This document shows positions 1 through 7,469 of a stretch of DNA of 9,812 bases, one piece after another. Below the pieces are notes generated by a model that saw only the letters and a program-made list of their open reading frames with translations, was not told where the DNA came from and did no database searches. The position numbers and the translations under genes are program-made. Position 1 is the first letter of the stretch. Each line of letters opens with the position of its first letter. Origin of the DNA: Deltaproteobacteria bacterium (GTDB lineage: Bacteria; Desulfobacterota; Desulfobacteria; Desulfobacterales; Desulfatirhabdiaceae); NCBI GenBank assembly GCA_021778975.1, contig JAJYBO010000093.1, forward strand, positions 1 to 9,812, given 5' to 3'.

Positions 1-170
1 GGTTTGACGTGGCCGAAGTTGAGGGACATTTTTATTTTCTCGAATTCAATATTCGCTTCGGCGCCCGTGCGCTGACGGATCGCGGCTTTACGCTCGGTCC
101 ACGAATATACGCGTATCTGGTGGGGGTGCAACATCATGCGGCTTCGGAATTCTCTGCGTCGGGTAACTGA
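1..170 (+). CDS. 3' end of an unidentified protein gene (partial)
   Basis: A reading frame open from the left edge (first full codon at base 3) runs 55 codons to a TGA at 168-170. The visible tail alternates hydrophobic, aromatic and charged residues (for example HFYFLEFNIRF and IYAYLVGVQ), which suggests beta strands and could be the end of a beta-rich or barrel domain. It ends in a short polar tail, SASGN. I do not recognise the family. The stop lies inside the 3' end of the convergent gene on the - strand, giving a 37-bp tail-to-tail overlap. There is no start, ribosome site or upstream context, so the frame rests only on its openness and plausible composition. It could still be a chance frame. 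Confidence 0.5.
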   Translation, partial: FDVAEVEGHFYFLEFNIRFGARALTDRGFTLGPRIYAYLVGVQHHAASEFSASGN

Positions 171-1477
171 GGACAGGCGGTTTCTGGCTGCCCTGACAGG
201 CAATAGATCATTTCTATTTCCCGAACGGTCACATCAAATGCCATCCGGCTCAGATAATTGACAGCGCCTTTGCGCACCAGCGTCCACCCAATACCGGCCG
301 CCATACCGGCCGGTGTTGTGGTTCTAAACAAACGATAGAATCGGAGCGGCCATTCCATCCACCTGTAAACATCCCAGGATTTTTTAGCAAACCATCCCGC
401 CTGCCGAAAAACAGGGTGCTCCGCTGCCGCCTTGATGCTGTAAAGATGCCGAAGCTCGACACGGTGCAGCCGGCTGATTACCGGCATACTCTCGGTTTCT
501 GAAATAGATCTCAGCCAGAACTGACAGCGTTCCAGGATCACTTTGGCAAAGGCCTCCTCTATTGGCGCCGGGCTTTCCGGAAAATGCGCGATCGCAATCT
601 CCGCAAGCACTTCCTGAAATCCGTGCTTCCAGTCCTCGATGCCGGGGGATGCGAACAACATGGTGTTGACACCCACCAGGCGATTTCGGATGGCCTGAAT
701 GCGTGAGGACTGCAAGTGCGGTTCGGATGGCTTTAGATGGGCCAGATCCTCCAGGTCCTGTTCCAGCTCGGAGACGTCCTGAAGGCCATTGTCGTTCTGA
801 ATGTCATGATCGCAGGCTATCAGCGCCTGCTGACCTGCGAACAGATAAATATCCATCAGAAAGAACCGGGTCAGGGACAGAATGGTCAGTTGATTGGAGA
901 GATAAATCAGCCATGAAAAAGGATCTGGCAGTAAAATGAGTCTCAAAATGTTGGCGCGGTGAATCCACCTCCGGTATCGGATATACCCGCGCACGATCTT
1001 GTACCGGCTGATTTTTGCATACCACTCCCAGGCGCTCCGAATATGCCGGACGCGAATTTTCTGAAACCGGGTGAACCCGGGCCGGCGCATGATCTCCTGA
1101 ATTCTCAGCATGGCGCTGTTGGAGGCGCGCACAAGACTTCCGATGGTGACGCACAGCTCCGGATTTTCCTGATCCGGATGAAGTGCGGATGCGATATCAT
1201 GAATATATTCCGGAAGTTCAGCCAGCGTGTCAATTTCCGGAAACCCGGCCTTCCAGATGGTTTCACAGCGTTCCAGCACCACCCGCATAGCGTCCTGACG
1301 CTGCGGCGTTGCATATGGCAATGCCTCTCGCAGGTCTTTGAACTCGTGTTTCAGAGAGCGTTTCCACTGAAGCACCCCGCGCAGACGCCAGGCGACCGTC
1401 AGCGTCGCAATGGCCGCCAGGAGTGCTGCGACACCCAGCGCACCGTGCAGAATGTGATATATCCATATCGCGTTCAC
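134..1477 (-). CDS. membrane-anchored protein of unknown function, possibly internally duplicated
   Basis: This is a 447-residue protein that I cannot assign to a family. I chose the GTG at 1477 because AGAGGG lies 7 bases upstream. The longer frame from an ATG at 1555 adds 26 polar residues and would run into the divergent channel gene. Residues 4-30 form a strongly hydrophobic N-terminal helix followed by arginines and lysines, so the bulk is probably cytoplasmic. A second hydrophobic stretch lies at about 177-215, and an Arg/Tyr/Trp-rich basic stretch precedes it at about 136-175. The motif LERC occurs at 68-71 and 315-318, and similar aromatic-x-x-x-Gly-Gln segments occur at 211-216 and 425-430, which suggests two diverged copies of one unit. 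The C-terminus (about 431-447) is acidic. The gene is divergent from the potassium channel, 50 bp away, and convergent with the partial gene at the left edge. No catalytic motif is evident. Confidence 0.8.
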   Translation of the reverse strand: MNAIWIYHILHGALGVAALLAAIATLTVAWRLRGVLQWKRSLKHEFKDLREALPYATPQRQDAMRVVLERCETIWKAGFPEIDTLAELPEYIHDIASALHPDQENPELCVTIGSLVRASNSAMLRIQEIMRRPGFTRFQKIRVRHIRSAWEWYAKISRYKIVRGYIRYRRWIHRANILRLILLPDPFSWLIYLSNQLTILSLTRFFLMDIYLFAGQQALIACDHDIQNDNGLQDVSELEQDLEDLAHLKPSEPHLQSSRIQAIRNRLVGVNTMLFASPGIEDWKHGFQEVLAEIAIAHFPESPAPIEEAFAKVILERCQFWLRSISETESMPVISRLHRVELRHLYSIKAAAEHPVFRQAGWFAKKSWDVYRWMEWPLRFYRLFRTTTPAGMAAGIGWTLVRKGAVNYLSRMAFDVTVREIEMIYCLSGQPETACPQLPDAENSEAA

Positions 1478-1484
1478 GGCAAAA

Positions 1485-1490
1485 CCCTCT
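1485..1490 (-). promoter_or_regulatory. ribosome binding site fixing the GTG start of the unknown membrane protein
   Basis: On the - strand AGAGGG stands 7 bases before the GTG at 1477-1475. No comparable site precedes the ATG at 1555. It therefore decides the start in favour of the GTG and leaves a short divergent gap to the channel gene. Confidence 0.6.
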
Positions 1491-1513
1491 TGATTTCGGT
1501 AACGGCAGTGTCG

Positions 1514-1519
1514 TATATC
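1514..1519 (+). promoter_or_regulatory. weak sigma-70-like promoter for the potassium channel gene (-10 shown; -35 at 1490-1495)
   Basis: TTGATT (1490-1495) and TATATC (1514-1519) are separated by 18 bases. Each matches the consensus at 4 of 6 positions, and the conserved last T of the -10 is missing. If used, transcription would start within a few bases of the ATG at 1528, giving an almost leaderless mRNA. That would fit the absence of a good Shine-Dalgarno site. This is a tentative call. Confidence 0.25.
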
Positions 1520-1527
1520 ATCCAGGT

Positions 1528-2547
1528 ATGAACGGTTCCAGACAAGTGATTGCATCCATCATGATTACCATCGCCATCATTATGTGTGGCACCTGGGGAT
1601 ACATGGCGATCGAGGGCTGGAATTTTCTGGATTCTCTGTTCATGACCGTTATCACACTGACAACGGTGGGGTACGGTGAAGTTCACACCCTCAGCCCTCC
1701 GGGCCGGATATATACCATAATCTTGATTTTTGTGGGAGTCGGTTTTTTGGGATATCTGGCGGTGTCGGTGGCGCAGTTTGTCATAGATGGCAGAATCAGA
1801 GAGATATTGGGGAGACGACGGTTGGACAAAAAAATAAACCGCCTGAAAAATCACTACATCGTTTGCGGCTATGGACGGATCGGTCGGGTGCTGTGTATGA
1901 ACCTTCGCCAGAAGCCCATTGATATCGTGGTGATCGAAAAAAATCGGGAACTGATTCCCGTAATGGAAGAAGACAGGGTATTGTATTTGTCCGGTGATAC
2001 CGCGGATGAGGCCGTTCTGCTGGAAGCCGGCGTCAGGCGCGCCAAAGGGCTGGTGGCGGTGCTGGGGACCGATGTGGACAACGTGTTTTTAGTGCTGACC
2101 GCAAAGCAGCTCAATCCCAATCTCTTTATCATGGCAAGAGCGATTTATAAGGAATCCAAAAGCAAACTCCTGGCGGCCGGTGCGACCGCTGTGGAGTCTC
2201 CGTATGAAGTTGGCGCGGTCAGTATGGCGCACCGGATCATCCGGCCCACGGTTACCAGCTTTCTGGATCTGGCCATGACCTATGCCCGTAAAGACATTCA
2301 AATGGAAGAAATTCCGGTAAGTCCGAATTCCCGGCTGGTCAACCTCATGTTGAAGGATTCCGGAATCCGGCAGGAGTATAACCTGATCGTTATCGCTATC
2401 AAAAAAGGCAATGGCGACATGCTGTTCAACCCGTCGTTTGAAGCCAGACTCGAATCCGGTTCGACCCTGATCGCCGTGGGGCAGGAGCAGGATTTGCAGC
2501 TTTTGGAAGGCGTTCTGAATCCTGGCGAAACTGTGAAAAAAAGATGA
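1528..2547 (+). CDS. two-TM potassium channel with RCK (TrkA-N/TrkA-C) domains
   Basis: This is a 339-residue ligand-gated K+ channel subunit of the MthK/Kch-like type, acting as a tetramer in the inner membrane. In order: TM1 at about 5-22; pore helix and selectivity filter TVGYG at 46-50; TM2 at about 62-87; a basic linker; an RCK/TrkA-N Rossmann domain from about 109 with the dinucleotide loop GYGRIG at 114-119 and an acidic strand end at E137 (IVVIEKN); and a TrkA-C domain at about 257-336. The layout and length fit a one-pore bacterial channel rather than a Trk transporter subunit. The ATG at 1528 was chosen because it directly precedes TM1; the frame extends upstream with no membrane or domain content. 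Shine-Dalgarno complementarity is poor. By recalled alignment, the Ca2+-site acids of MthK (D184, E210, E212) are replaced by V178, R204 and I206, so another ligand probably gates it. Confidence 0.93.
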   Translation: MNGSRQVIASIMITIAIIMCGTWGYMAIEGWNFLDSLFMTVITLTTVGYGEVHTLSPPGRIYTIILIFVGVGFLGYLAVSVAQFVIDGRIREILGRRRLDKKINRLKNHYIVCGYGRIGRVLCMNLRQKPIDIVVIEKNRELIPVMEEDRVLYLSGDTADEAVLLEAGVRRAKGLVAVLGTDVDNVFLVLTAKQLNPNLFIMARAIYKESKSKLLAAGATAVESPYEVGAVSMAHRIIRPTVTSFLDLAMTYARKDIQMEEIPVSPNSRLVNLMLKDSGIRQEYNLIVIAIKKGNGDMLFNPSFEARLESGSTLIAVGQEQDLQLLEGVLNPGETVKKR

Positions 2548-2559
2548 AAAAGAGGGCGA

Positions 2560-2582
2560 GCCTGTTATGATCCGTGACAGGC
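2560..2582 (-). terminator. possible terminator hairpin at the end of the exonuclease gene
   Basis: GCCTGT (2560-2565) and ACAGGC (2577-2582) form a 6-bp stem with an 11-base loop that spans the exonuclease stop codon. On the - strand it is followed, after eight mostly non-T bases, by a run of five Ts. The stem is short and the T-run is displaced, so intrinsic termination is only possible. The convergent genes are just 17 bp apart, and I see no better terminator for either. Confidence 0.25.
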
Positions 2583-3212
2583 AGGCGATTTGGCCATCGA
2601 AGCCGCCGCGCGCGTCAGATAGTCCGAAATGGATGCTTTGGGTACTTTCGATATGCGCTGCATCAATTTGAAGGGTATTTCCTTGAAATTATAAGTACTT
2701 TTGATAGAATTGGTCATGTCTGTCCATAAGTGAGCGGTCATTTCCGCATCCGCGAGCGCCCTGTGAAAAACGCCGTTCGTTTGCAGCGATCTATAGTTGA
2801 CGAGGGTTTCCAGACGGTGGTTGGGGGCATCCGGATAGATGCGCCGGGAAATCAGCATGGAACAGGCGAATTCCTGCTTTCGGGACACATGAATACGCTC
2901 CAGTTCCGCATCGAGAAATTTTCGGTCAAAACTGGCGTTATGGGCGATCAGATGTTGGTCCGCCATGAAGTGCGCGAATTGCTGCATGACATCGCTTATG
3001 GGCGGGGCTTTCTTCAGCATGGCGTTGCTGATGCCGGTGTAATCCTGGATGAAGCTGCTGATGCGCACTCCCGGATTCATCAAACTCTGAAAACGATTCA
3101 CAACGCGACCGTCACACAGAAGAACGGCGCCGATCTCGATAGCTCTGTCGCCATCGAATGGTGACAGACCGGTGGTTTCAAAGTCGAGTACGACGAAGCT
3201 GTTGTTGTTCAT
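2565..3212 (-). CDS. DEDDh 3'-5' exonuclease, DnaQ/PolC epsilon-like
   Basis: This 215-residue protein carries the three motifs of the DnaQ-type 3'-5' exonuclease fold. Exo I is VVLDFETTGL with D10 and E12. Exo II is AHNASFD at 90-96 with D96. Exo III-epsilon is HRALADAEMT with H150 and D155. These four acids plus His bind two Mg2+ ions and hydrolyse single-stranded DNA or RNA from the 3' end. The family includes the proofreading subunit of DNA polymerase III, but free-standing proteins of this size, with about 50 extra residues after the domain, also serve in repair or RNA trimming. No polymerase, helicase or UvrC-like domain is attached. The ATG at 3212 is preceded at 6 bases by GGAGG. The tail (about 165-215) is basic and unfamiliar. 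The biochemical class is firm, but the substrate is not known. Confidence 0.92.
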   Translation of the reverse strand: MNNNSFVVLDFETTGLSPFDGDRAIEIGAVLLCDGRVVNRFQSLMNPGVRISSFIQDYTGISNAMLKKAPPISDVMQQFAHFMADQHLIAHNASFDRKFLDAELERIHVSRKQEFACSMLISRRIYPDAPNHRLETLVNYRSLQTNGVFHRALADAEMTAHLWTDMTNSIKSTYNFKEIPFKLMQRISKVPKASISDYLTRAAASMAKSPACHGS

Positions 3213-3235
3213 TCGGGGCCTCCATATTTCCGTGA

Positions 3236-3264
3236 AACCTAACCGATTTAGAATATCGTGTCAA
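3236..3264 (-). promoter_or_regulatory. sigma-70-like promoter of the exonuclease gene
   Basis: On the - strand a perfect -35 hexamer TTGACA (3264-3259) is followed after 17 bases by TAGGTT (3241-3236), which keeps the key T1, A2 and T6 of the -10. The predicted start near 3229 would give a short leader of about 17 bases that just includes the GGAGG at 3223-3219. The 104-bp divergent gap (3213-3316) shows no equally good promoter for the + strand gene. Confidence 0.45.
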
Positions 3265-3316
3265 TTCATTATCGGATGGCGCTGTTGCGGCCACCTGCCT
3301 GAAAAAGGAGGTCTGT

Positions 3317-5986
3317 ATGAGCATTTACCATTTTGACAGGTTATTTCAGCCCGAGTCCATAGCCATTGTCGGCGCCAGTGAGAAAAAAAGCTCGGTTGGC
3401 GCCGCGCTATTGAACAATCTGGTGCGAAGCGGCTATCCACATCCGATTTTTCTGATCAATCCTGCCTGCAGAAGCATTGGCGATATGCCGGTGTATCCGT
3501 CACTATCCGCGGTGGGAAGGCGGATAGATTTAATGGTGGTGGCCATTCCCATCCAAGGTGTTCCGAAACTCATACAAGAGGCGGTGTCTCTGGGGGTTGG
3601 CGCCGCGGTGATTATATCCGCCGGTGGCAAAGAAACCGGAAGCGCCGGCGAAAAACTCGAAGAAGACATCTGGCGCTGCGCCAGTAAAGGAGGCTTGAGA
3701 ATTGTCGGTCCTAACTGTCTGGGCGTGATTTGTCAGGCATCCAGCGTCAACGCCACTTTTACGTCTCGTATGCCGCTTCCGGGCAATATCGCTTTTGTAT
3801 CTCAAAGCGGGGCCATTTGCAGCATCGTGCTGGATCATTCTCTTCAGAACCAGATCGGTTTCAGCCATTTTGTCAGCGTGGGATCCATGCTGGATGTGGA
3901 TTTTGGCGATCTGATTGATTATTTGGGCGGCGATCCGTCGGTGCGCAGCATCATTTTGTACATGGAGAACCTGACACGCCCCAAAAAATTCATGAGCGCG
4001 GCCAGGGCGGTTTCCAGAATCAAACCGATCGTGGTGCTGAAGGCGGGTCGCAGTCGGGCGGGGGCCAGGGCAGCGGCCTCCCATACGGGCGCCATGACCG
4101 GCGAAGACGCGGTGTATGACGCCGCGTTTCAGCGGGCCGGGGTTGTCCGCGTCCGCACAATCGAGGAGCTTTTCGATTGCGCCGAACTTCTGGCCACCAA
4201 TACCGGGCTGACGGGATCCCGGCTGGGCATCGTGACCAACGCTGGCGGGCCAGGGGTGATCGCGGCGGATGCGCTGGCGGAATACGGCATCGAACCCGAA
4301 CCGCTGAATTCCGCAACGCTCCAGCGCCTGAATCAGGTGCTGCCGCCGTTCTGGAGCAAGGCGAATCCGGTGGATATGCGGGGAGACGTTGCGGTGGAGA
4401 TTTTTTGTGAGACGGTTAAAATCTGCCTGGATTCCGGACAGTTCGATGCGCTTCTCCTGATGACGGGGCCTCAGGCGCTGACAGATCCTGACGTGTTGGC
4501 CGCGTTGGTGGTGGGTATCGTACAGAAAGCCCCGATCCCGGTCATTACGGCATGGATGGGCGGCTGGGATGTGGAAAAAGGCCGAAACATCCTGAATCAG
4601 GCCGGTATTCCCGCCTATGAAACACCGGAGCGGGCCATTCGGGCATTCATGTATCTGGTCAGTTACGACGCCAATCAGAAAAGCCTTCAGGAAGTGCCTC
4701 CGAAGTTTCCGGCGAATTTTCACTACGATCCGGTTCAGGCCCGAAGTCTGATAGAACCGGTGCTGAATGCAGGACAAAGCTGGCTGACGGAAATGGCGTC
4801 CAAGCAGCTTCTGAGCGCCTATGGCATTCCCGTCAACCCGACACGGACGGCGACCTCCGCTGTGGAGGCGGTTCAGGCCGCGAACGCCATCGGGTATCCG
4901 GTGGCCATGAAGATCCATTCACGGGATATTGTTCACAAATCGGATGTTCATGGGGTTCAGCTCAATCTGGAGACACCGGCGGAGGTGGAAAACGCCTGCG
5001 ATCACATCATGGCGAATATCCGTGCGCTGAATCCACTGTCTCCGGTGCAGGAAGTGACGGTGCAGAGTATGATCGCGCGCCCGGATTACGAGCTGATTAT
5101 CGGCAGCCGGCATACACCCGGGTTTGGGCCTGTCATTCTTTTCGGAATGGGAGGCGTCATGACGGAAATTCTGAAAGATCACGCCATCGCACTGCCGCCG
5201 TTGAATCGGCTTCTGGCGCGGCGGCTCATCGAGAGTACGCGAATTTATCGGCTGCTTCGAGGATATCGGAGCCGGCCTGCCGCCAACCTGCCGCTTCTGG
5301 AAGAAATTCTGGTGCGGTTGTCCCAGTTGATGGTTGATTTTCCCGAAATCGCGGAACTCGACATGAATCCCGTACTCCTGTATGACAATCATGTGGTGGC
5401 GGTGGATGCCCGTGTTCGGGTGAAGGCCGCGGCGCTGCCATCGCCGCATCATCTGGTCATCAGCCCCTATCCGAATCAGTACGAGTCTTCCATCGTCACC
5501 CGAAAGGGCGCCGCTATTTTCGTCAGGCCCGTCCGTCCTGAAGACGCCCCCCTGATGGTGGATTTGTATCAGACGCTTTCGGGACAGGCCATATATCACC
5601 GCTTTTTCAGAACGTTCAACGCCGTGCCAATACAGCTTCTGGTGCGGCTGAGTCAGATTGATTATGATCGGCAGATGGCGCTGGCCGCATTCTCCGCCGG
5701 GGGCGGTGTGGAGAAAATTCTGGGAATCGCCCGGCTTTTTGGAGATCCGGACGGCGTCAACGCCGAATTTTCGGTGGTGGTGGAAGACGCCTGGCAGGGG
5801 CATGGAATCGGAGAGACGCTCCTGGGGAAATGTCTCGATATCGCCAGAGAACGCGGGTATCGCTCGGTCTGGGGGGCGGTATTGTCTGAAAACGCTTCGA
5901 TGCTGGCCCTGGGGAAAAAACTGGGGTTCACCGTTGTCATGTCACCCGATGGTGCGGAGTATGAATTGCGCGTGTCCTTCGTTTAG
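3317..5986 (+). CDS. NDP-forming acyl-CoA synthetase / GNAT acetyltransferase fusion (Pat/PatZ-type)
   Basis: This 889-residue fusion has the size and domain order of the Pat/PatZ protein lysine acetyltransferases. A CoA-binding Rossmann domain (about 7-130, IAIVGAS at 16-22) is followed by succinyl-CoA-ligase-like domains (about 150-450), an ATP-grasp domain (about 490-705), and a C-terminal GNAT domain (about 730-889) with the acetyl-CoA loop QGHGIG at 827-832. Pat enzymes use acetyl-CoA to acetylate lysines, classically inactivating AMP-forming acetyl-CoA synthetase. The synthetase half keeps residues expected for active ADP-forming acetate-CoA ligases: H256 in ASHTGAMTG, E217 in YMEN, and HKSD at 540-543 in the ATP-grasp. 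Those enzymes interconvert acyl-CoA + ADP + Pi with acid + ATP. It may therefore be catalytic in both halves, or a regulatory Pat with retained residues. AAGGAGG (3305-3311) sits 5 bases before the ATG. It appears monocistronic, with about 100 bp before the next gene. Confidence 0.9.
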   Translation: MSIYHFDRLFQPESIAIVGASEKKSSVGAALLNNLVRSGYPHPIFLINPACRSIGDMPVYPSLSAVGRRIDLMVVAIPIQGVPKLIQEAVSLGVGAAVIISAGGKETGSAGEKLEEDIWRCASKGGLRIVGPNCLGVICQASSVNATFTSRMPLPGNIAFVSQSGAICSIVLDHSLQNQIGFSHFVSVGSMLDVDFGDLIDYLGGDPSVRSIILYMENLTRPKKFMSAARAVSRIKPIVVLKAGRSRAGARAAASHTGAMTGEDAVYDAAFQRAGVVRVRTIEELFDCAELLATNTGLTGSRLGIVTNAGGPGVIAADALAEYGIEPEPLNSATLQRLNQVLPPFWSKANPVDMRGDVAVEIFCETVKICLDSGQFDALLLMTGPQALTDPDVLAALVVGIVQKAPIPVITAWMGGWDVEKGRNILNQAGIPAYETPERAIRAFMYLVSYDANQKSLQEVPPKFPANFHYDPVQARSLIEPVLNAGQSWLTEMASKQLLSAYGIPVNPTRTATSAVEAVQAANAIGYPVAMKIHSRDIVHKSDVHGVQLNLETPAEVENACDHIMANIRALNPLSPVQEVTVQSMIARPDYELIIGSRHTPGFGPVILFGMGGVMTEILKDHAIALPPLNRLLARRLIESTRIYRLLRGYRSRPAANLPLLEEILVRLSQLMVDFPEIAELDMNPVLLYDNHVVAVDARVRVKAAALPSPHHLVISPYPNQYESSIVTRKGAAIFVRPVRPEDAPLMVDLYQTLSGQAIYHRFFRTFNAVPIQLLVRLSQIDYDRQMALAAFSAGGGVEKILGIARLFGDPDGVNAEFSVVVEDAWQGHGIGETLLGKCLDIARERGYRSVWGAVLSENASMLALGKKLGFTVVMSPDGAEYELRVSFV

Positions 5987-6020
5987 ATTTTACTGTTGAC
6001 CCTATTCATGGTATGTACCG

Positions 6021-6035
6021 GTTTCAGAATGCAAC
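6021..6035. promoter_or_regulatory. predicted regulator-binding dyad upstream of the response regulator gene (site 3)
   Basis: GTTTCAGAATGCAAC fits the pattern GTTYCA-N3-TGMAAC shared with the two dyads before the transporter operon. Over 19 bases it matches the reverse complement of the site at 7543-7561 at 15 positions. Its own symmetry is weaker than that of the other two. The centre (6028) lies 60 bp before the ATG at 6088, a position suited to autoregulation. The 101-bp gap (5987-6087) contains no convincing sigma-70 promoter. A degenerate -24/-12-like element (GG at 6053-6054, TTG at 6063-6065) is present but poor. Confidence 0.45.
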
Positions 6036-6087
6036 AACTCCATAACCGCAGCGGGGAATTCGTTGTTCACTTCATCCGGCAGGAGCC

Positions 6088-7455
6088 ATGAATATACGTG
6101 TAGCCGTCATTGACGATGAACCGATCGTCGGCAGTCGTCTGAAAAAAGCGCTTGAAAAAGAATCGTATCAGGTTGAGGCTTTTACGGCCGCAGAGCCTTT
6201 TTTCCAGGAACTGACGGGTAAAGGCTTCCACCTGGTATTTACGGATCTGCGGATGCCGGGCGCGGATGGCATGACGGTGCTGGAAAAAACCAAAAATATC
6301 AGCCCTGAAACCGAAGTCATTGTTATTACAGGGTATGGCTCCATAGATTCGGCCATCGAGGCCATCAAGAAGGGGGCCTATCACTATAGCGCCAAACCAT
6401 TGAAACTGGATGAAATCCGGGCGCTCGCCAAAAACGCCGTTGAAAAGATCCGTCTTCAGCTCGAAAATCGCAGCCTCCGGGAAGCCATTGCGCAGCGCGA
6501 TTCTCTCACAGACATTGTCGGTGTCAGCCAGGTCATGCAGGAGGTGTTTACCCTGCTTCACAAGGTGGCCGCGGTGGATTGCAATGTCCTGATTCAGGGC
6601 AGAAGCGGCACCGGAAAGGAAGTGGCGGCTCGTGCGATTCACGCGCTGAGCCATCGCCGGAACGCCATGTTCGTTTCGTTCAATTGCGGCGGTTTTACCG
6701 AAGAGTTGATCAGCAGCGAGCTGTTTGGTTATGAAAAAGGGGCCTTCACCGGCGCCGCGGCCACCAAGATCGGGTTGATCGAATCCGGCGCGGGGGGGAC
6801 GGTTTTTCTGGACGAAATCGGCGAGATGCCATCGTCCATGCAGGTCAAGCTCCTGCATGTCATTCAGGAAAAACGGATTTTTCGTGTGGGCGGGGTCCGG
6901 CCGATAGACCTGGATATCCGCATCATTGCCGCCACCAACCGGGATCTCAAAAAAGAGGTGGAAGCCGGTAATTTTCGGGAAGATCTGTTTTACCGGCTGA
7001 ATGTCGTCAATATCCGCATTCCGACGCTTGCGGAGCGTCAGGACGATATTCCGCTTTTAATCACGCACTTTATCAGCAATTACAACAAGGCGTTCGGAAA
7101 AAAGATACGGGGAATTTCACCGCTGGCCCTCGAAATCCTGATGCACTACGACTTTCCGGGAAATATCCGCGAACTCAAGAACATCATCGAACGCGCGGTG
7201 GCCCTTAGCGATCAGGATTTCATTGAACCCGACGATCTGCCTCCGGACATCCAGAAACTGGACTTTCGCACCTTCGAGTCCGTTGACATGGAAACTCTGG
7301 AGAAAGTCGAAAAACGCCACATCGTTTCAGTATTGCAGCGCACCAGCTTCAACCGGCCGTTGGCCGCGAAAATTTTGGGCATTCCCCGCACCACCCTGTG
7401 GCGTCGTCTGAAATCGTACGGCATTGACAGCGATGCTGACGGTTTCGACGCCTGA
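6088..7455 (+). CDS. sigma-54-dependent response regulator, NtrC family
   Basis: This 455-residue cytoplasmic enhancer-binding protein has the classical three domains. The receiver (about 3-118) has acidic D9/D10, phospho-acceptor D53 (VFTDLRMPG), switch T81 and K103. The AAA+ sigma-54 domain (about 142-370) has a Walker A at 171-178 reading GRSGTGKE, the sigma-54-contacting GAFTGA loop at 218-223, Walker B VFLDE ending at D242/E243, and arginine-finger candidates R297 and R303. A Fis-type helix-turn-helix occupies about 404-447. It should remodel the sigma-54 closed complex when phosphorylated. AGGAG (6081-6085) is only 2 bases before the ATG, but the receiver domain leaves no room for another start. 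The usual Walker A begins G-E-S, so R172 is atypical. No histidine kinase gene is in the window, so the sensor is elsewhere or past the right edge. A matching sigma-54 promoter and dyads lie just downstream, making the next operon its likely target. Confidence 0.96.
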   Translation: MNIRVAVIDDEPIVGSRLKKALEKESYQVEAFTAAEPFFQELTGKGFHLVFTDLRMPGADGMTVLEKTKNISPETEVIVITGYGSIDSAIEAIKKGAYHYSAKPLKLDEIRALAKNAVEKIRLQLENRSLREAIAQRDSLTDIVGVSQVMQEVFTLLHKVAAVDCNVLIQGRSGTGKEVAARAIHALSHRRNAMFVSFNCGGFTEELISSELFGYEKGAFTGAAATKIGLIESGAGGTVFLDEIGEMPSSMQVKLLHVIQEKRIFRVGGVRPIDLDIRIIAATNRDLKKEVEAGNFREDLFYRLNVVNIRIPTLAERQDDIPLLITHFISNYNKAFGKKIRGISPLALEILMHYDFPGNIRELKNIIERAVALSDQDFIEPDDLPPDIQKLDFRTFESVDMETLEKVEKRHIVSVLQRTSFNRPLAAKILGIPRTTLWRRLKSYGIDSDADGFDA

Positions 7456-7469
7456 TCGCTGCCGCCACA

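Noticed and set aside
959..1531. 190-aa + strand frame opposite the unknown membrane protein, and the upstream extension of the channel frame to 1423
   Set aside because: The first has no family features. The second adds a polar segment before TM1 and overlaps the divergent gene, so the ATG at 1528 is preferred.
3227..3237. A TGAAAC half-site near the exonuclease promoter as a fourth regulator site
   Set aside because: Only one arm matches; the partner arm GTTYCA is absent, so chance is the better explanation.
3277..3288. TGGCGC followed by TTGCG before the Pat-like gene, resembling a sigma-54 promoter
   Set aside because: The GG and G elements are 7 bases apart instead of 10, which sigma-54 does not tolerate.
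3530..5803. Two long - strand open frames (3530-4918, 462 aa; 4919-5803, 294 aa) antisense to the Pat-like gene
   Set aside because: They are composition shadows: low-complexity, His/Arg/Gln-rich translations with no domain, no ribosome site, and lying wholly opposite a clear multi-domain protein.
5996..6001. TTGACC after the Pat-like gene as a -35 for the response regulator
   Set aside because: No acceptable -10 hexamer at 16-18 bases spacing.
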